IMG/VR virus record: IMGVR_UViG_3300036760_001167
Span: 42,511-106,510 of that record
Reading direction: 5' to 3' (one strand)
Length of the DNA: 64,000 nucleotides
Source of the DNA: a virus
How positions within the stretch are numbered: position 1 is the first letter of the stretch; every line of letters starts with the position of its first letter. Shown piece after piece: positions 22,983 through 31,948 of this stretch. The translations under genes were made by a program, and so were the position numbers. A model generated the notes under the pieces. That model was not told the origin of the DNA. It saw only the letters and a program-made list of their open reading frames with translations, and did not search any database.

Positions 22983-24956
22983 TCACGCCGGTGCCGGGGC
23001 GACCTCGCAGGCGTCGGTGGTGCAGTAGAGCTCCTCGGACTCCGCGCCGTCGTGCCCGCGCAGCGCGCCCCATCGTACCGGCCGGAGCGCCTCGGTGCGC
23101 GCCCTGAAGTCCTCGCGGCTCGACGGCTCGACCGGCATCTGCGCGTAGACGCCCTCGCGGTCTGGCATCAGCGACATCGACTTGACGAGCGGCGCGAACA
23201 GCGAGAGCACGTTCCCCACGTGCTTCGCCTCGTCCGGCTGGAAGGTCAGCGTGTTCGACACGGCGTTGTCCGCCCAGCACCTCTGGAGCATCGCGACGAT
23301 GGCGGCCTGCTCGTACAGCGGGACGCGCTTGACCGACCGCGTGCGGCCGGCGCCGTAGGAGAGCGGGAACGAGAAGACCGCGGTGTCCGGCGTCGCGACG
23401 TCGGGCTCCCACGGCACGCCCGACTCGCGGAGCAGCTCCGCGACCTGCGACTGGTCTCCCATCCGCACGCGGCGGACTACGTACGCGTCCAGCGGGAAGT
23501 GCATCCCCGCCGACACGCCGGCGAGCAGCGACACCGTCCCGGAGGGCTTCACCGTGGTCACGCGCACCGACTCCGCGACGCCCGCCTCCGCGGCGAGCCG
23601 GCGGTTCTCCGCGCGCACGGCGTCGTAGCCGCGGTTCAGCGCGCCGAACACGGTCGAGACCGAGGTCGCGTCCAGCCAGTCCGCGACGCCCGAGACCGAG
23701 ACGCCGATCCGCCGGTTCCTGCTCGTCACCGCGTTGGTCGCGGCCGAGTGGGAGCGCAGCAGCGCGACGGTCGACGCGTAGAACGTCGCGAGCTCGAAGA
23801 TTCGCGGGAGGTCCTCCGGGCAGTGGGTCGGGAAGACCTCGACCAGGTTGCAGAGCTCCATCGACTCGAGCGGGATCTCGCCGCACGGGTTGACCGCGAC
23901 CGCGCGGTCCGGCATGCGGTCGCCGGTCCGGCCGTACTTGCGGATGTTGAGCATGTTGACGATGCCGGGCTCTCCGTTGTCCCGCACGCGGTCCGCGAGC
24001 GCGCCGAGCGCGTCGAAGTCCGCGCTCTCGCGGAGCGCCACGGAGTTGTTGGACAGCCCGCCGATCTCGAGCCGCTCCGGGTACAGGTCGTAGTTCTTGA
24101 GGTTGAGGAACTCCTCGTCGTGCGGCGAGCCGACCGCGAGCTCGGCCGACCTGCGGATGTTGCCGGCGACGACGCAGCGGCCGATCTCGTTCATCACGTC
24201 CGCGATCGTCCGCGTGCTCGACGCCTTCCCGCTCGCCGCGCGCCACAGGTGGGAGCGCAGCCTCTCGTGGAGCTCGACGAGCGGCGCCCTCCCGGCGGAG
24301 ATCCCGCCGAACCCCCGGAGCGGCGCGCCGGCCGGCCTGATCGCGGAGTAGTCGAACTCGACGGGCCTGCCACCGCGCTCGTACGTGCGGACCAGCAGCC
24401 GCACCGACTCGGCCCAGCCCTCGCGCGAGTCCGGGACGCGGAAGACCTCCGGGTCCGACGCCGAGGGCATGGCGAAGCGCAGCGCGGCGGTGTGCGTGGT
24501 GAAGCCGACGCCGACCCCGCACATCAGCGAGTCCATCAGCCAGTGCGCCGCGTCGGCCAGCGAGTCCGTCACCTCGACGGCACCGCAGTTGTTCAGCGCG
24601 TGCGAGCCGCGGTCGTAGACGTAGTCCGTCCCCATCACCCAGAGGCCGCGGCCCGGCGGCAGCAGCTTCATGTCGAACACCGCGCCGGCGAGCTCCTCCG
24701 CGAGCGCGTCCATGCGCGCCGCGTCCCACCTGCGGCCGACCACGTTGACGAGCCAGTCCTTCCTGATCGACAGGACTCCCTCGACGACGCGGGCCACCGT
24801 GTCGGCCCAGCCCTCCTGCCCGCCGCCCTCCATCTGGCGGGAGTAGGTGCGGTAGTAGACGGCCTCCGAGAGACCGCCGAACCCCCACCTGACCGGCCTC
24901 CCCCTGAGCTCCTCGACGACGTGCTTCGGCAGGTGGTAGCGGGCTTCGACGATCAC
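22983..24956 (-). CDS. nrdJ: Class II (adenosylcobalamin-dependent) ribonucleotide reductase
   Basis: 657 residues from a GTG with a GAAGGAG site; an upstream ATG inside the TAAGAT box is rejected. FGGLSEAVYYRTYSR at the start resembles monomeric B12-dependent ribonucleoside-triphosphate reductases. Redox Cys in NNCGAVEV, catalytic NPCGEIPLESMELCNL and a C-terminal C-x4-C pair (CTTDAC) are all present. It makes dNTPs from NTPs and needs host B12. Confidence 0.92.
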   Translation of the reverse strand: MIVEARYHLPKHVVEELRGRPVRWGFGGLSEAVYYRTYSRQMEGGGQEGWADTVARVVEGVLSIRKDWLVNVVGRRWDAARMDALAEELAGAVFDMKLLPPGRGLWVMGTDYVYDRGSHALNNCGAVEVTDSLADAAHWLMDSLMCGVGVGFTTHTAALRFAMPSASDPEVFRVPDSREGWAESVRLLVRTYERGGRPVEFDYSAIRPAGAPLRGFGGISAGRAPLVELHERLRSHLWRAASGKASSTRTIADVMNEIGRCVVAGNIRRSAELAVGSPHDEEFLNLKNYDLYPERLEIGGLSNNSVALRESADFDALGALADRVRDNGEPGIVNMLNIRKYGRTGDRMPDRAVAVNPCGEIPLESMELCNLVEVFPTHCPEDLPRIFELATFYASTVALLRSHSAATNAVTSRNRRIGVSVSGVADWLDATSVSTVFGALNRGYDAVRAENRRLAAEAGVAESVRVTTVKPSGTVSLLAGVSAGMHFPLDAYVVRRVRMGDQSQVAELLRESGVPWEPDVATPDTAVFSFPLSYGAGRTRSVKRVPLYEQAAIVAMLQRCWADNAVSNTLTFQPDEAKHVGNVLSLFAPLVKSMSLMPDREGVYAQMPVEPSSREDFRARTEALRPVRWGALRGHDGAESEELYCTTDACEVAPAPA

Positions 24957-24987
24957 TGGCGCGGCTCCTTCACAGACGGATGTGCCC

Positions 24988-24993
24988 ATCTTA
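24988..24993 (-). promoter_or_regulatory. TAAGAT -10 box of the reductase gene
   Basis: The first three bases are the TAA stop of the dCMP deaminase gene. The reductase GTG lies about 30 bp downstream behind a GGAG site. Confidence 0.5.
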
Positions 24994-25434
24994 CCCCCTG
25001 CGGAAATCTTCTCCCGAACGCGCTGCGCCGGTTGCCAGGAGCGGCGACACCACCTCGATTACGCCGACGCCGCCGAGCTGCCCGAGGCACTCCTCGCACG
25101 GCGCCCGCGTGCAGTACGCCACGGCCCCGCGGGCGCGGGACCCGCGGCGCCTGAGCTGCTCGGCCGCGTTCGCCTCGGCATGCGCCGTCCGGACGCACTT
25201 CCCGCCGACGAGCTCGCAGCCCACGTCGAGGCAGTGCGGCTCGCCCGGCGCCGAGCCGTTGTAGCCGGTCGCCACCACCATCTTGTCCCTCACGACGACG
25301 CAGCCGACCTGCCGCTTCAGGCACGTCGAGCGCGTCGCGGCGGCCCCCGCGAGCAGCATGAAGTACTCGTCCCACGTCGGCCTGACGCGGCGCTCCAGGA
25401 GGATCGCGCGCGGCTCAGCAGGTGCAGGGGGCAT
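24991..25434 (-). CDS. Deoxycytidylate (dCMP) deaminase
   Basis: 147 residues. TWDEYFMLLAGAAATRSTC, VGCVVVRD, TGYNGSAPGEPHC and the zinc site HAEANA...CTRAPCEEC are all present. Converts dCMP to dUMP. If the ThyA-fold enzyme at 33939 acts on dCMP, both would compete for the same substrate. Confidence 0.92.
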   Translation of the reverse strand: MPPAPAEPRAILLERRVRPTWDEYFMLLAGAAATRSTCLKRQVGCVVVRDKMVVATGYNGSAPGEPHCLDVGCELVGGKCVRTAHAEANAAEQLRRRGSRARGAVAYCTRAPCEECLGQLGGVGVIEVVSPLLATGAARSGEDFRRG

Positions 25435-25642
25435 GCGACTCCTCGCCGCAGGCGCACGTCCACACGTGGTCGAGGTGGCCCTGCTTGAACTGCCAGTCGT
25501 GGCCGTGGAGGCTGCCCTGCTCGAACTGGACCGTGCCGCGCGCCGGGCGGGCGGACTCCTCGTGCACGCGCTCCTCGAAGCCCCATCTGCTCTCCTGTCC
25601 GTCTAGGCCTGTCGCCAGGAAGTGCACCTGCGCCGTTGCCAT
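25415..25642 (-). CDS. Small protein with C-terminal Cys module
   Basis: 75 residues. The end (HVWTCACGEESHAPCTC) is very like the tail of the DUF5664-type protein at 20438. Overlaps the dCMP deaminase start by 20 bp. Function unknown. Confidence 0.65.
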   Translation of the reverse strand: MATAQVHFLATGLDGQESRWGFEERVHEESARPARGTVQFEQGSLHGHDWQFKQGHLDHVWTCACGEESHAPCTC

Positions 25643-27372
25643 CACGCCTCCCCCAGCAGTTCCGCGAGCAGGCTTGCGTCGCGGTTGATCTCCTCGGCGA
25701 GGTCGGCCTTCTCGCCGAGCCTGCCCTGCACCTGCTCCTCGATGGTGTCCTTCGCGATCACGTCGATGATGTGGACCGCCGACTTGTCGGAGATCCCGCG
25801 CGCCTCCGCCTGGCGCTGCTTCTTCCGCGAGTAGGACCGCATCAGGAAGACCTCGGTGTTCGCGCGCGAGAGCGTGACGCCCTCGGCGATCGTCGAGAGG
25901 ATGAGCTGCCCGTCGCCCTGCTGGAACGCGCGCACCGCGTCGTCCTGCCGCTCCGCGTCGTCGCCGACCAGGAACAGGTGGTCGACCTTCGCCCTGTCCA
26001 GCCGCGCGCCGGCGAGCTCGATCAGCTTCCGCGACTCCGAGTAGACGATCGCCGGCTCGCCCGAGAGCTCCTCGACCACGTCCATCAGCGCGTCGATCTT
26101 CGAGCTGGGCTCCGTCATCTGGACCTCGCCGTCCGCGTCGAGCGAGCACGTCGCCGCGGCGAACTGCCGCAGCCTCGTCGTCTGGACCAGCGGGTTGGCG
26201 GCGATGATCCCGTTCGCGATCATCTCCTTGCGCATCGACTCGTAGGCCTTGCGCTGCTTCGGGGCCAGCTCGACGGTCCGCGTCTCGTACGTCGGCTCGT
26301 CCCAGCCGAGCGACGCGCGCGTGCGGCGCGCGAAGCGCGGGTCTAGGAAGCCGAACAGCTCGTCCTGCGTGTCGGGCCGCACGCCGATCGGCTCGTTGAA
26401 CCCGCTGAAGTAGTTCATCGCCATCAGCGCGTACCGGTCCAGGTGCGCGGTCTTCGACGGGTACTCGGCCGGCGCGACGAAGTGGCCGAGCGCCCAGATG
26501 TCCTCGATCGGCACCTCGTCGGCCGGCGTCCCCGTCAGCGCCCAGCGGACCTCCGCGTCCTTGGCCGCGGCCCAGAGCGCGCGGGTCTGCTTCGACCGCG
26601 GCTGCGCCGCGCGGTGCGCCTCGTCCGCGATCACGACGGACCACGGGACCGCGTTGAGCTCCTTCGGGACCTTCTCCTTCGGCTCGACCCGGACGGAGGA
26701 CCCGAACGCCTCGAGCCGCGTGTGGTAGCGCAGCGCCTCCCAGTTGATGACCGCGGCGTCGTACTCGCCGGCGCCCGCGGCCTCGATCGCCCGCGCCCGC
26801 CGCGTCGGCGTGCCTGTGACGACGACGGCGCTCATGTCCGCCCACTCCCGGAGGTGGCGCGCCCACTCGAACTTGACGCTGTTCGGGCAGACGACGAGCA
26901 CGGGCCCGACCCCGCGCTCCGCGGCGTGGTCGCGGCGGAGCAGCGCCAGCGCCGCGGACGCGGTCACGGTCTTCCCGAGCCTCATCTCCAGGCCCAGGAT
27001 CGCGGAGCCCGCCACCGTCAGGAACATCGCGTCGGCCCGCTGGTCCGGCCGGAGCCTCTCCGACAGGTCGCCGAACCCGCGCGGCAGCCGCGCGTCGTCC
27101 GCGCCGCGGAGCTCGAGCGCCGGCATCACGCGCCCGTCCCGCTCCGCCACCGACCACGCGGCGAGCTCCGGCCCGACCTCGAGCCGGTCCCCGAACACGC
27201 CGCGCAGGCCGAGGCACGCCGCCCAGGTGCAGGGGAACTGGAAGTGGTCGCCGTCGCCGTGCCTGTCGGCGCGCGTGTGGAAGTGCGCGCCCGGGACCTG
27301 CTGGACCAGGTGCAGCTCGCGCGGCCGGATCCGCACGACGATGTCGCCCCCGACAAGCTCCGCCGTCGCCAT
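25642..27372 (-). CDS. SNF2-like superfamily 2 helicase/ATPase
   Basis: 576 residues. Motif I is GLEMRLGKT, motif II IADEAHRA, motif III ALTGTPAD; the C-terminal half has IVYSESRK, LSTIAEGVTL and YSRKKQRQAEAR, as in SNF2 and phage UvsW-like proteins. It likely remodels forks or recombination intermediates beside the resolvase and polymerase genes. TGATG junctions at both ends. Confidence 0.88.
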   Translation of the reverse strand: MATAELVGGDIVVRIRPRELHLVQQVPGAHFHTRADRHGDGDHFQFPCTWAACLGLRGVFGDRLEVGPELAAWSVAERDGRVMPALELRGADDARLPRGFGDLSERLRPDQRADAMFLTVAGSAILGLEMRLGKTVTASAALALLRRDHAAERGVGPVLVVCPNSVKFEWARHLREWADMSAVVVTGTPTRRARAIEAAGAGEYDAAVINWEALRYHTRLEAFGSSVRVEPKEKVPKELNAVPWSVVIADEAHRAAQPRSKQTRALWAAAKDAEVRWALTGTPADEVPIEDIWALGHFVAPAEYPSKTAHLDRYALMAMNYFSGFNEPIGVRPDTQDELFGFLDPRFARRTRASLGWDEPTYETRTVELAPKQRKAYESMRKEMIANGIIAANPLVQTTRLRQFAAATCSLDADGEVQMTEPSSKIDALMDVVEELSGEPAIVYSESRKLIELAGARLDRAKVDHLFLVGDDAERQDDAVRAFQQGDGQLILSTIAEGVTLSRANTEVFLMRSYSRKKQRQAEARGISDKSAVHIIDVIAKDTIEEQVQGRLGEKADLAEEINRDASLLAELLGEA

Positions 27373-27785
27373 CAGGTCGCCTCCGGGAACTCGTGCATCG
27401 ACGCGGCCTGCGCGGCGCCGTCGACCTCGTGCCAGTAGAAGTCGCAGGGCGCGTACGTCTGCTCCCGGCCGGCAGCGGGGCCGGACCACTCGTAGCGCGC
27501 GGTGAGCAGGCGGACCGCGCGCTCGGTCGACCCGCAGCGGTTGCACTTCAGGCCCCACCACTCCTTCGCCATCGCGGACGCCATGTAGTGCGCGATGCCG
27601 TAGCCGCGGCCCGGGTACGTGTACGTGTGGCTCTCGCCCGCGGTGTTGCCGATGCGGATCCGGAGCCGGCGCTTGCCGCGGTGCGTCTCGCTGAAGACCT
27701 CGACCGAGCTCGTCGGCTCGCCGTCCTCGGAGACGTCGACGCCGAGCACGTCGATGCTGCCGCCGGGTGACGTGAACGACCTCAC
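27372..27785 (-). CDS. Hypothetical protein with CxxC
   Basis: 137 residues from GTG (VRSFTSPGGSIDVLG). LKCNRCGST and a later CDFYWHE suggest a zinc site. Not recognised. Confidence 0.65.
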   Translation of the reverse strand: MRSFTSPGGSIDVLGVDVSEDGEPTSSVEVFSETHRGKRRLRIRIGNTAGESHTYTYPGRGYGIAHYMASAMAKEWWGLKCNRCGSTERAVRLLTARYEWSGPAAGREQTYAPCDFYWHEVDGAAQAASMHEFPEAT

Positions 27786-28246
27786 GACTCGTCCCCGGGC
27801 GTGATCGCCTCGAGCTGCGCGGGCGTAAGCATCTCCTCGTCCGACAGGAACTTCAGCATGTGCCGCGCGGCCGCGTTCATGTGCCCGCCCCTCGACGGCC
27901 TGTACCACCCGAGCCTGCGCAGCTTCCAGTCCGTGCCGAACTTCATGTCCGACGGCTGCTGGAGGCGGAACGTCACGTCGTGCTGGAACGTCGCGAGGTA
28001 GCGGAGCGCGCCGATCGACTCGAGCGACCAGTTCTCGCCGCGCGTCAGCCGCAGCGTCCGCGCGGAGATGTTGTACGCCTCGACGACGAGGTGCGAGATC
28101 GACAGCTTGTCCAGCCCGCCCTCGACGATCGAGACGGCCTCCCAGCACGGGCGCTCCCACGACGAGAAGTCCCGGTCGTCCGGGTAGTAGACTGCGACCC
28201 CGGTGATCTTGCCCGGGTCCACGGCGACGACGGCGAGCCTAGACAC
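27782..28246 (-). CDS. RuvC-like Holliday junction resolvase
   Basis: 154 residues from GTG. VAVDPGKITGVA is the first acidic motif of the RNase H-fold resolvases, VVEAYNI supplies the Glu, and RPSRGGHMNAAARHML the last acidic/His helix region. It would cut four-way junctions before packaging. Overlaps the upstream gene by 8 bp. Confidence 0.8.
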   Translation of the reverse strand: MSRLAVVAVDPGKITGVAVYYPDDRDFSSWERPCWEAVSIVEGGLDKLSISHLVVEAYNISARTLRLTRGENWSLESIGALRYLATFQHDVTFRLQQPSDMKFGTDWKLRRLGWYRPSRGGHMNAAARHMLKFLSDEEMLTPAQLEAITPGDES

Positions 28247-28754
28247 CGAGCTTCCGCAGCTCCCTCCGCGCCGCGCGCCTCGTCTTCTTGGAGAGCCCCG
28301 GGTCGCCGTAGGCCACGCGGTACAGCAGCGCGGTCCTGCTGGTCTTGAGCTCGTCCAGCACCTCGCGCAGCCCGTCCAGGCCGACGACCTCGACGCCGAC
28401 CCTGACCGTCGCGGTCCCGGCCGCGGGGGCCGGCTCCCTCGGGTGGCGCTGCACGTCGCGCCACGCGTCGCGCTTGATCTGCGCGCCGAGGTCCTTCACC
28501 GCGCGGCCGAGCGCCAGCCTGAGTCCCAGGTGCGGGTCCCGCGCGTCGCGCTGGTCGCACACGCTCGCGCCCGCCGCGACGTACTCCCGCGCCTCCGCGG
28601 TGCCGTCCGCGTCGACCGGCCGGTTCACCTGGCAGGAGACCACCACGGTGGTCACCCCGCCGACTCGCGTCGCGTCCTGGATCTGGATCAGCGCGGGCGG
28701 CTCGTTCAGGACCGTCGCCCTGCCAACCGAGTCCGAGTACTCGTTAGTCGCCAT
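28239..28754 (-). CDS. Hypothetical protein
   Basis: 171 residues with a GGAGACGGAG-type ribosome site. The front (MATNEYSDSVGRATVLNEPP) is beta-rich and the end very basic (LSKKTRRAARRELRKLG). Not recognised. Confidence 0.65.
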   Translation of the reverse strand: MATNEYSDSVGRATVLNEPPALIQIQDATRVGGVTTVVVSCQVNRPVDADGTAEAREYVAAGASVCDQRDARDPHLGLRLALGRAVKDLGAQIKRDAWRDVQRHPREPAPAAGTATVRVGVEVVGLDGLREVLDELKTSRTALLYRVAYGDPGLSKKTRRAARRELRKLGV

Positions 28755-28944
28755 CTCCGTCTCCCTTCTCCGGTCCCGGGTCAGAGACCCCGGGGTGCGT
28801 CCTCATGTAGTTGTGCCCCGCGTCGCACCTGACCCTCTCCATCAGGAACAGCGCGTCGGAGCCGTCGAAGTCGGTCCCGCGTGCGGTGCCGCTCCACTCG
28901 ACCCACGCCCTAGCCGGGCAGCTCTCGTCGACGCAGTCCGTCAC
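28744..28944 (-). CDS. Small Cys-containing protein
   Basis: 66 residues from GTG. MTDCVDESCPARAWVEW and RVRCDAGHNYM resemble a small zinc-binding phage protein. Overlaps the next gene by 11 bp. Confidence 0.65.
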   Translation of the reverse strand: MTDCVDESCPARAWVEWSGTARGTDFDGSDALFLMERVRCDAGHNYMRTHPGVSDPGPEKGDGDGD

Positions 28945-28947
28945 GCC

Positions 28948-29139
28948 TCACTCCGTCTCCCGCAGGAACCTGTCCTCGAGCGCAGACCGCAGGTCTAGCG
29001 CCGCGCCCGTCGGCACCCAGTACCTCGCCGCCTGCACCGCGAGGCCCAGCCGCTGCGCGTTCGCGAGCGCCTGGCCGGTGCTCTGCGGGCTCATCGCCTC
29101 CGGGTCGTACAGCATCGCCTCCGCCGCCGTGACGGGCAT
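28948..29139 (-). CDS. Small helical protein
   Basis: 63 residues, MPVTAAEAMLYDPEAMSPQS onward. The frame stays open for about 30 codons upstream without a standard start. 85 bp between this and the gene at 29224 hold only a 19-codon frame. Confidence 0.6.
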   Translation of the reverse strand: MPVTAAEAMLYDPEAMSPQSTGQALANAQRLGLAVQAARYWVPTGAALDLRSALEDRFLRETE

Positions 29140-29223
29140 GTTGAGCTCGCGGCTGGACTCTATCAGCGCGTGGAGTGCGCGGTCCGGCGCGGCAGCCCGG
29201 CGACCTCCTCCTCTCCGCCCATG

Positions 29224-29565
29224 CTAACCCGTCCAGCTCGCGGCAGGGTCGCCGCGCCCCGGTGCGCGTTCCGGCTCCCCAGGAGGCCCGTGGGCGGCTT
29301 TCGGCTCCCCGGCGGGCGAACCGGCACCGGTGCCCTGCGCGTGCTCTCGGAGCCTCGCGGCCGCCCGGGACATCCTGAGCGTCAGGTCGTCCACCCGGCG
29401 GTCCGTCGCGCGGGCCTGGCCGACGTGCCAGTCCCGGAGCGCGATGGCGTCGACGCGGTCCCGCGCCAGCGCCTCCAGCTCGTCGCGGAGCGCCTCGCTG
29501 CGCGGCCACTCGCCGCGTTCCGTTGCGTCGGTCGCGCTCTCGGCGCGTTCCGTTGCGTCCGTCAT
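29224..29565 (-). CDS. Coiled-coil hypothetical protein
   Basis: 113 residues. Opens with a duplicated TDATER motif (MTDATERAESATDATERGEW), then helices with heptad character, then a Pro/Gly-rich tail. ATGA overlap with the polymerase gene. Confidence 0.7.
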   Translation of the reverse strand: MTDATERAESATDATERGEWPRSEALRDELEALARDRVDAIALRDWHVGQARATDRRVDDLTLRMSRAAARLREHAQGTGAGSPAGEPKAAHGPPGEPERAPGRGDPAASWTG

Positions 29566-31469
29566 CGTGCCGCCTCCTCCGCCGCGCGCCGCTCGATCTC
29601 CTCCGGCGTCGCCGCGCGCCCCTGCCGCGGCTGCCGGACCCACGCCTCCTGGGCGCGCTCCGTCTGCTCGGTCGCCTTCGCGCCGAGGCTCGTCGTCTTC
29701 CTCGACTTCTGGATGTTCGCGTCGACCTTGTCCGGGTAGACCGCGCCCCAGTTCTCCACCACCTTCTGCTCCGTCGGCAGCGGCACCGTCAGGCGGTCCG
29801 CCTCCATCACCTCGCGCGCGGTAGCCTGCACCTCCTCGAGGTCCGCGCGCGGCACGTCGAAGACTAGCTCGTCATGGATCGTCAGAACCATCAGGTGCCC
29901 GACGCCGGCCTTCGTCAGCCCGATCATCGCGTCCTTGGTCACGTCGCCGCAGCCGCCTTGGACGATGTAGTTGACGCCCTTGTACGCCTTGTCGACCGGC
30001 ACGACCAGCCGGCGCCCTCCCCACGTCTCGACCCAGCCGAACCCGCTGCCGTCGTCGCGCTCGCGGATCCGGCGCTGGACCTCCGCCTGGAACCGCACGA
30101 CCCCGGGGAACGTGCGGTCGTACTTGCGGAGGAAGTCCTTGGCCTGCGGCAGCGTGACGCCGGCGGTCGCGGCGATGCGCGGCGGGCCCGCGCCGTAGAT
30201 CTTCGCGAAGCCCGTCCACTTCGCGGTCGTGCGCTGGACCTTCGTCACGTCGTCCTCGGGGACGCCGTAGATCTCGCTCGCCGCGAACCTGTGGAGGTCG
30301 ACACCGCGCCGCAGCGCCTCCATCAGCCCGGGGTCCTGCGCGCAGTGGACCATCATGCGCATCTCCTGCGCCTCGTAGTCCGCGAGGAGCAGGACGTGCT
30401 CCTCGTCGCTCGGGATGACCGCGCGCCGGACGACGTTCGTGCGGGGCAGCCCCTGCAGCGCCGGGCGGCCGATGCTCATGCGGCCCGTCTTCTCCGCGCC
30501 GAGCGGGCGGATGTTCGGGTGGAGCCGGCCCTCGACCTGCAGCTCGAGGAACGGCGCGAAGTAGGTCTTGGCGAGCTTCTCCCTGTAGCGCCACTCCAGC
30601 ACGTCGGCGGCGAGCGGGTGGTCGATCGACTCGAGCACGACGTCGTCGAGCGACATGTTGCCGCGCTGCGTCCGCGAGGTGATGCGCACGCCGTCCGCGC
30701 GAAGGCGGTCCGCGACCTGCCGCTTCGAGTTCAGGTTCACGTCCGGCCAGCGGGCGCCGATCGAGTCGAGCTCGCGCGACAGCGCCTGGTACCGCTCGCG
30801 GCAGTAGTCCAGGTCGATCCGCAGGCCCTTAGTCTCCATGTCGAGGATGACGAACGTGACCTCGACCTCCCGCTCGTACGCGTCGCGCCACGGCTGGATG
30901 AGCGGCCACAGCTCCTGGGCGAGGCGGACGGTGATCACGGGGTCCATCGCCGAGTACCGCCAGTACGACGGCAGCGACGTCGGCACGTCCTGCCAGCCCC
31001 AGCGCCCGCGCCTCATGTCGGCCTTGAGCTCCTGCTGGCCCTGGTTCGTCCAGCCGCCGAGCCGCAGCGCCGCCGCGGGCTTGAGCGCCTTCGGCCCGCT
31101 CGAGTCCTCGAGGTGGAGCATGGTCATCGTGTCGTGCAGCCGCTCGCGCGGGACCTCGATGCCGGCGCGCTCGAGGAAAGACACGTCGAACTTCGCGTTG
31201 TGCAGCGCCATCGGCCCCTCGTACGACTCGACCGCGTCGCGCGCGAGGCCGCGCCACTCGTCCCACGGGATCGCCCAGCCGGTGCTCTCGTCGCCGACCT
31301 GCACCAGCCGGATCTCGTCGCGGAACGGGTCGAGGCCCGTGGTCTCGATGTCCAGGCCGAGCAGGTCGCGGTCCTCGGACAGCCAGCGCTTGAACGCGTC
31401 GGCCTCCTCCCACGAGTCGACGAGCACGACCTCGATGTCGGAGCGAGTCTCCTCCGCGACCGCGGTCAC
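29562..31469 (-). CDS. polA: Family A DNA polymerase with 3'-5' exonuclease
   Basis: 635 residues from GTG. Exonuclease motifs: LDIETTGLDP (residues 39-48), HNAKFDVSFL and YSAMDPVITV. Polymerase motif A is LLLADYEAQEMRMM, motif B RTTAKWTGFAKIYG with Phe at the position that disfavours dideoxynucleotides, and motif C TIHDELVFD. No 5'-3' exonuclease domain. This is the phage replicase. The C-terminus has a 60-residue Arg/Glu-rich extension. Confidence 0.93.
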   Translation of the reverse strand: MTAVAEETRSDIEVVLVDSWEEADAFKRWLSEDRDLLGLDIETTGLDPFRDEIRLVQVGDESTGWAIPWDEWRGLARDAVESYEGPMALHNAKFDVSFLERAGIEVPRERLHDTMTMLHLEDSSGPKALKPAAALRLGGWTNQGQQELKADMRRGRWGWQDVPTSLPSYWRYSAMDPVITVRLAQELWPLIQPWRDAYEREVEVTFVILDMETKGLRIDLDYCRERYQALSRELDSIGARWPDVNLNSKRQVADRLRADGVRITSRTQRGNMSLDDVVLESIDHPLAADVLEWRYREKLAKTYFAPFLELQVEGRLHPNIRPLGAEKTGRMSIGRPALQGLPRTNVVRRAVIPSDEEHVLLLADYEAQEMRMMVHCAQDPGLMEALRRGVDLHRFAASEIYGVPEDDVTKVQRTTAKWTGFAKIYGAGPPRIAATAGVTLPQAKDFLRKYDRTFPGVVRFQAEVQRRIRERDDGSGFGWVETWGGRRLVVPVDKAYKGVNYIVQGGCGDVTKDAMIGLTKAGVGHLMVLTIHDELVFDVPRADLEEVQATAREVMEADRLTVPLPTEQKVVENWGAVYPDKVDANIQKSRKTTSLGAKATEQTERAQEAWVRQPRQGRAATPEEIERRAAEEAAR

Positions 31470-31948
31470 AGCAGGCGGCCGCCCTCGCGCGCGAAGCGCT
31501 TCGCGAGGAACTCGACGGCGGGCTCGAAGCTCGTGAACGTAGCGCGCGCCAGGCCGCTCAGGAACGAGTCGACGCGCGGCGCGAGGCAGACGAAGATGAT
31601 CGGGATGTCGAGCGCGCACGCGTAGCCGCACTCGGCCGCCATGCCGTAGACGTACGGGTAGTCGCCCAGGTACGCGAGCACCGCGTCGGCCGCGCGGATC
31701 ATCTCGAGGTCGAGGCCGACGTAGCAGCCCGGGATGTGGTGCCGCTCGCCCTTCGCCTCCGGGTCGAGGACCTCGATCCCGCGCGACTCGAGCCGCGCGA
31801 CGAGGCTGGGCTTGAACTCCTGGAAGAACCCGCCGGCGAGGTAGACGCCCGGCGCGCGGGACGCGCGCTCCTTCTTGAGCCGCCGGTCCATCGCGCGCTC
31901 GGCCCAGTCGTGGATCTGCGCCGCCTCGGGCTTGTCTCCGTCGCTCAT
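31466..31948 (-). CDS. Nucleoside 2-deoxyribosyltransferase-like protein
   Basis: 160 residues. VYLAGGFFQEF, GIEVLDPEA, MIRAADAVLAYLGD and AAECGYACALDIP match the NDT fold that swaps bases on deoxyribose or hydrolyses the glycosidic bond. Lies between polymerase and RNase H with 4-bp overlaps. May salvage or modify nucleosides. Confidence 0.75.
   Translation of the reverse strand: MSDGDKPEAAQIHDWAERAMDRRLKKERASRAPGVYLAGGFFQEFKPSLVARLESRGIEVLDPEAKGERHHIPGCYVGLDLEMIRAADAVLAYLGDYPYVYGMAAECGYACALDIPIIFVCLAPRVDSFLSGLARATFTSFEPAVEFLAKRFAREGGRLL

Noticed and set aside
24957-24989. ATG start for the ribonucleotide reductase at 24989
   Set aside because: That ATG lies within the TAAGAT box; GTG at 24956 has a proper GGAG site and begins the conserved sequence.
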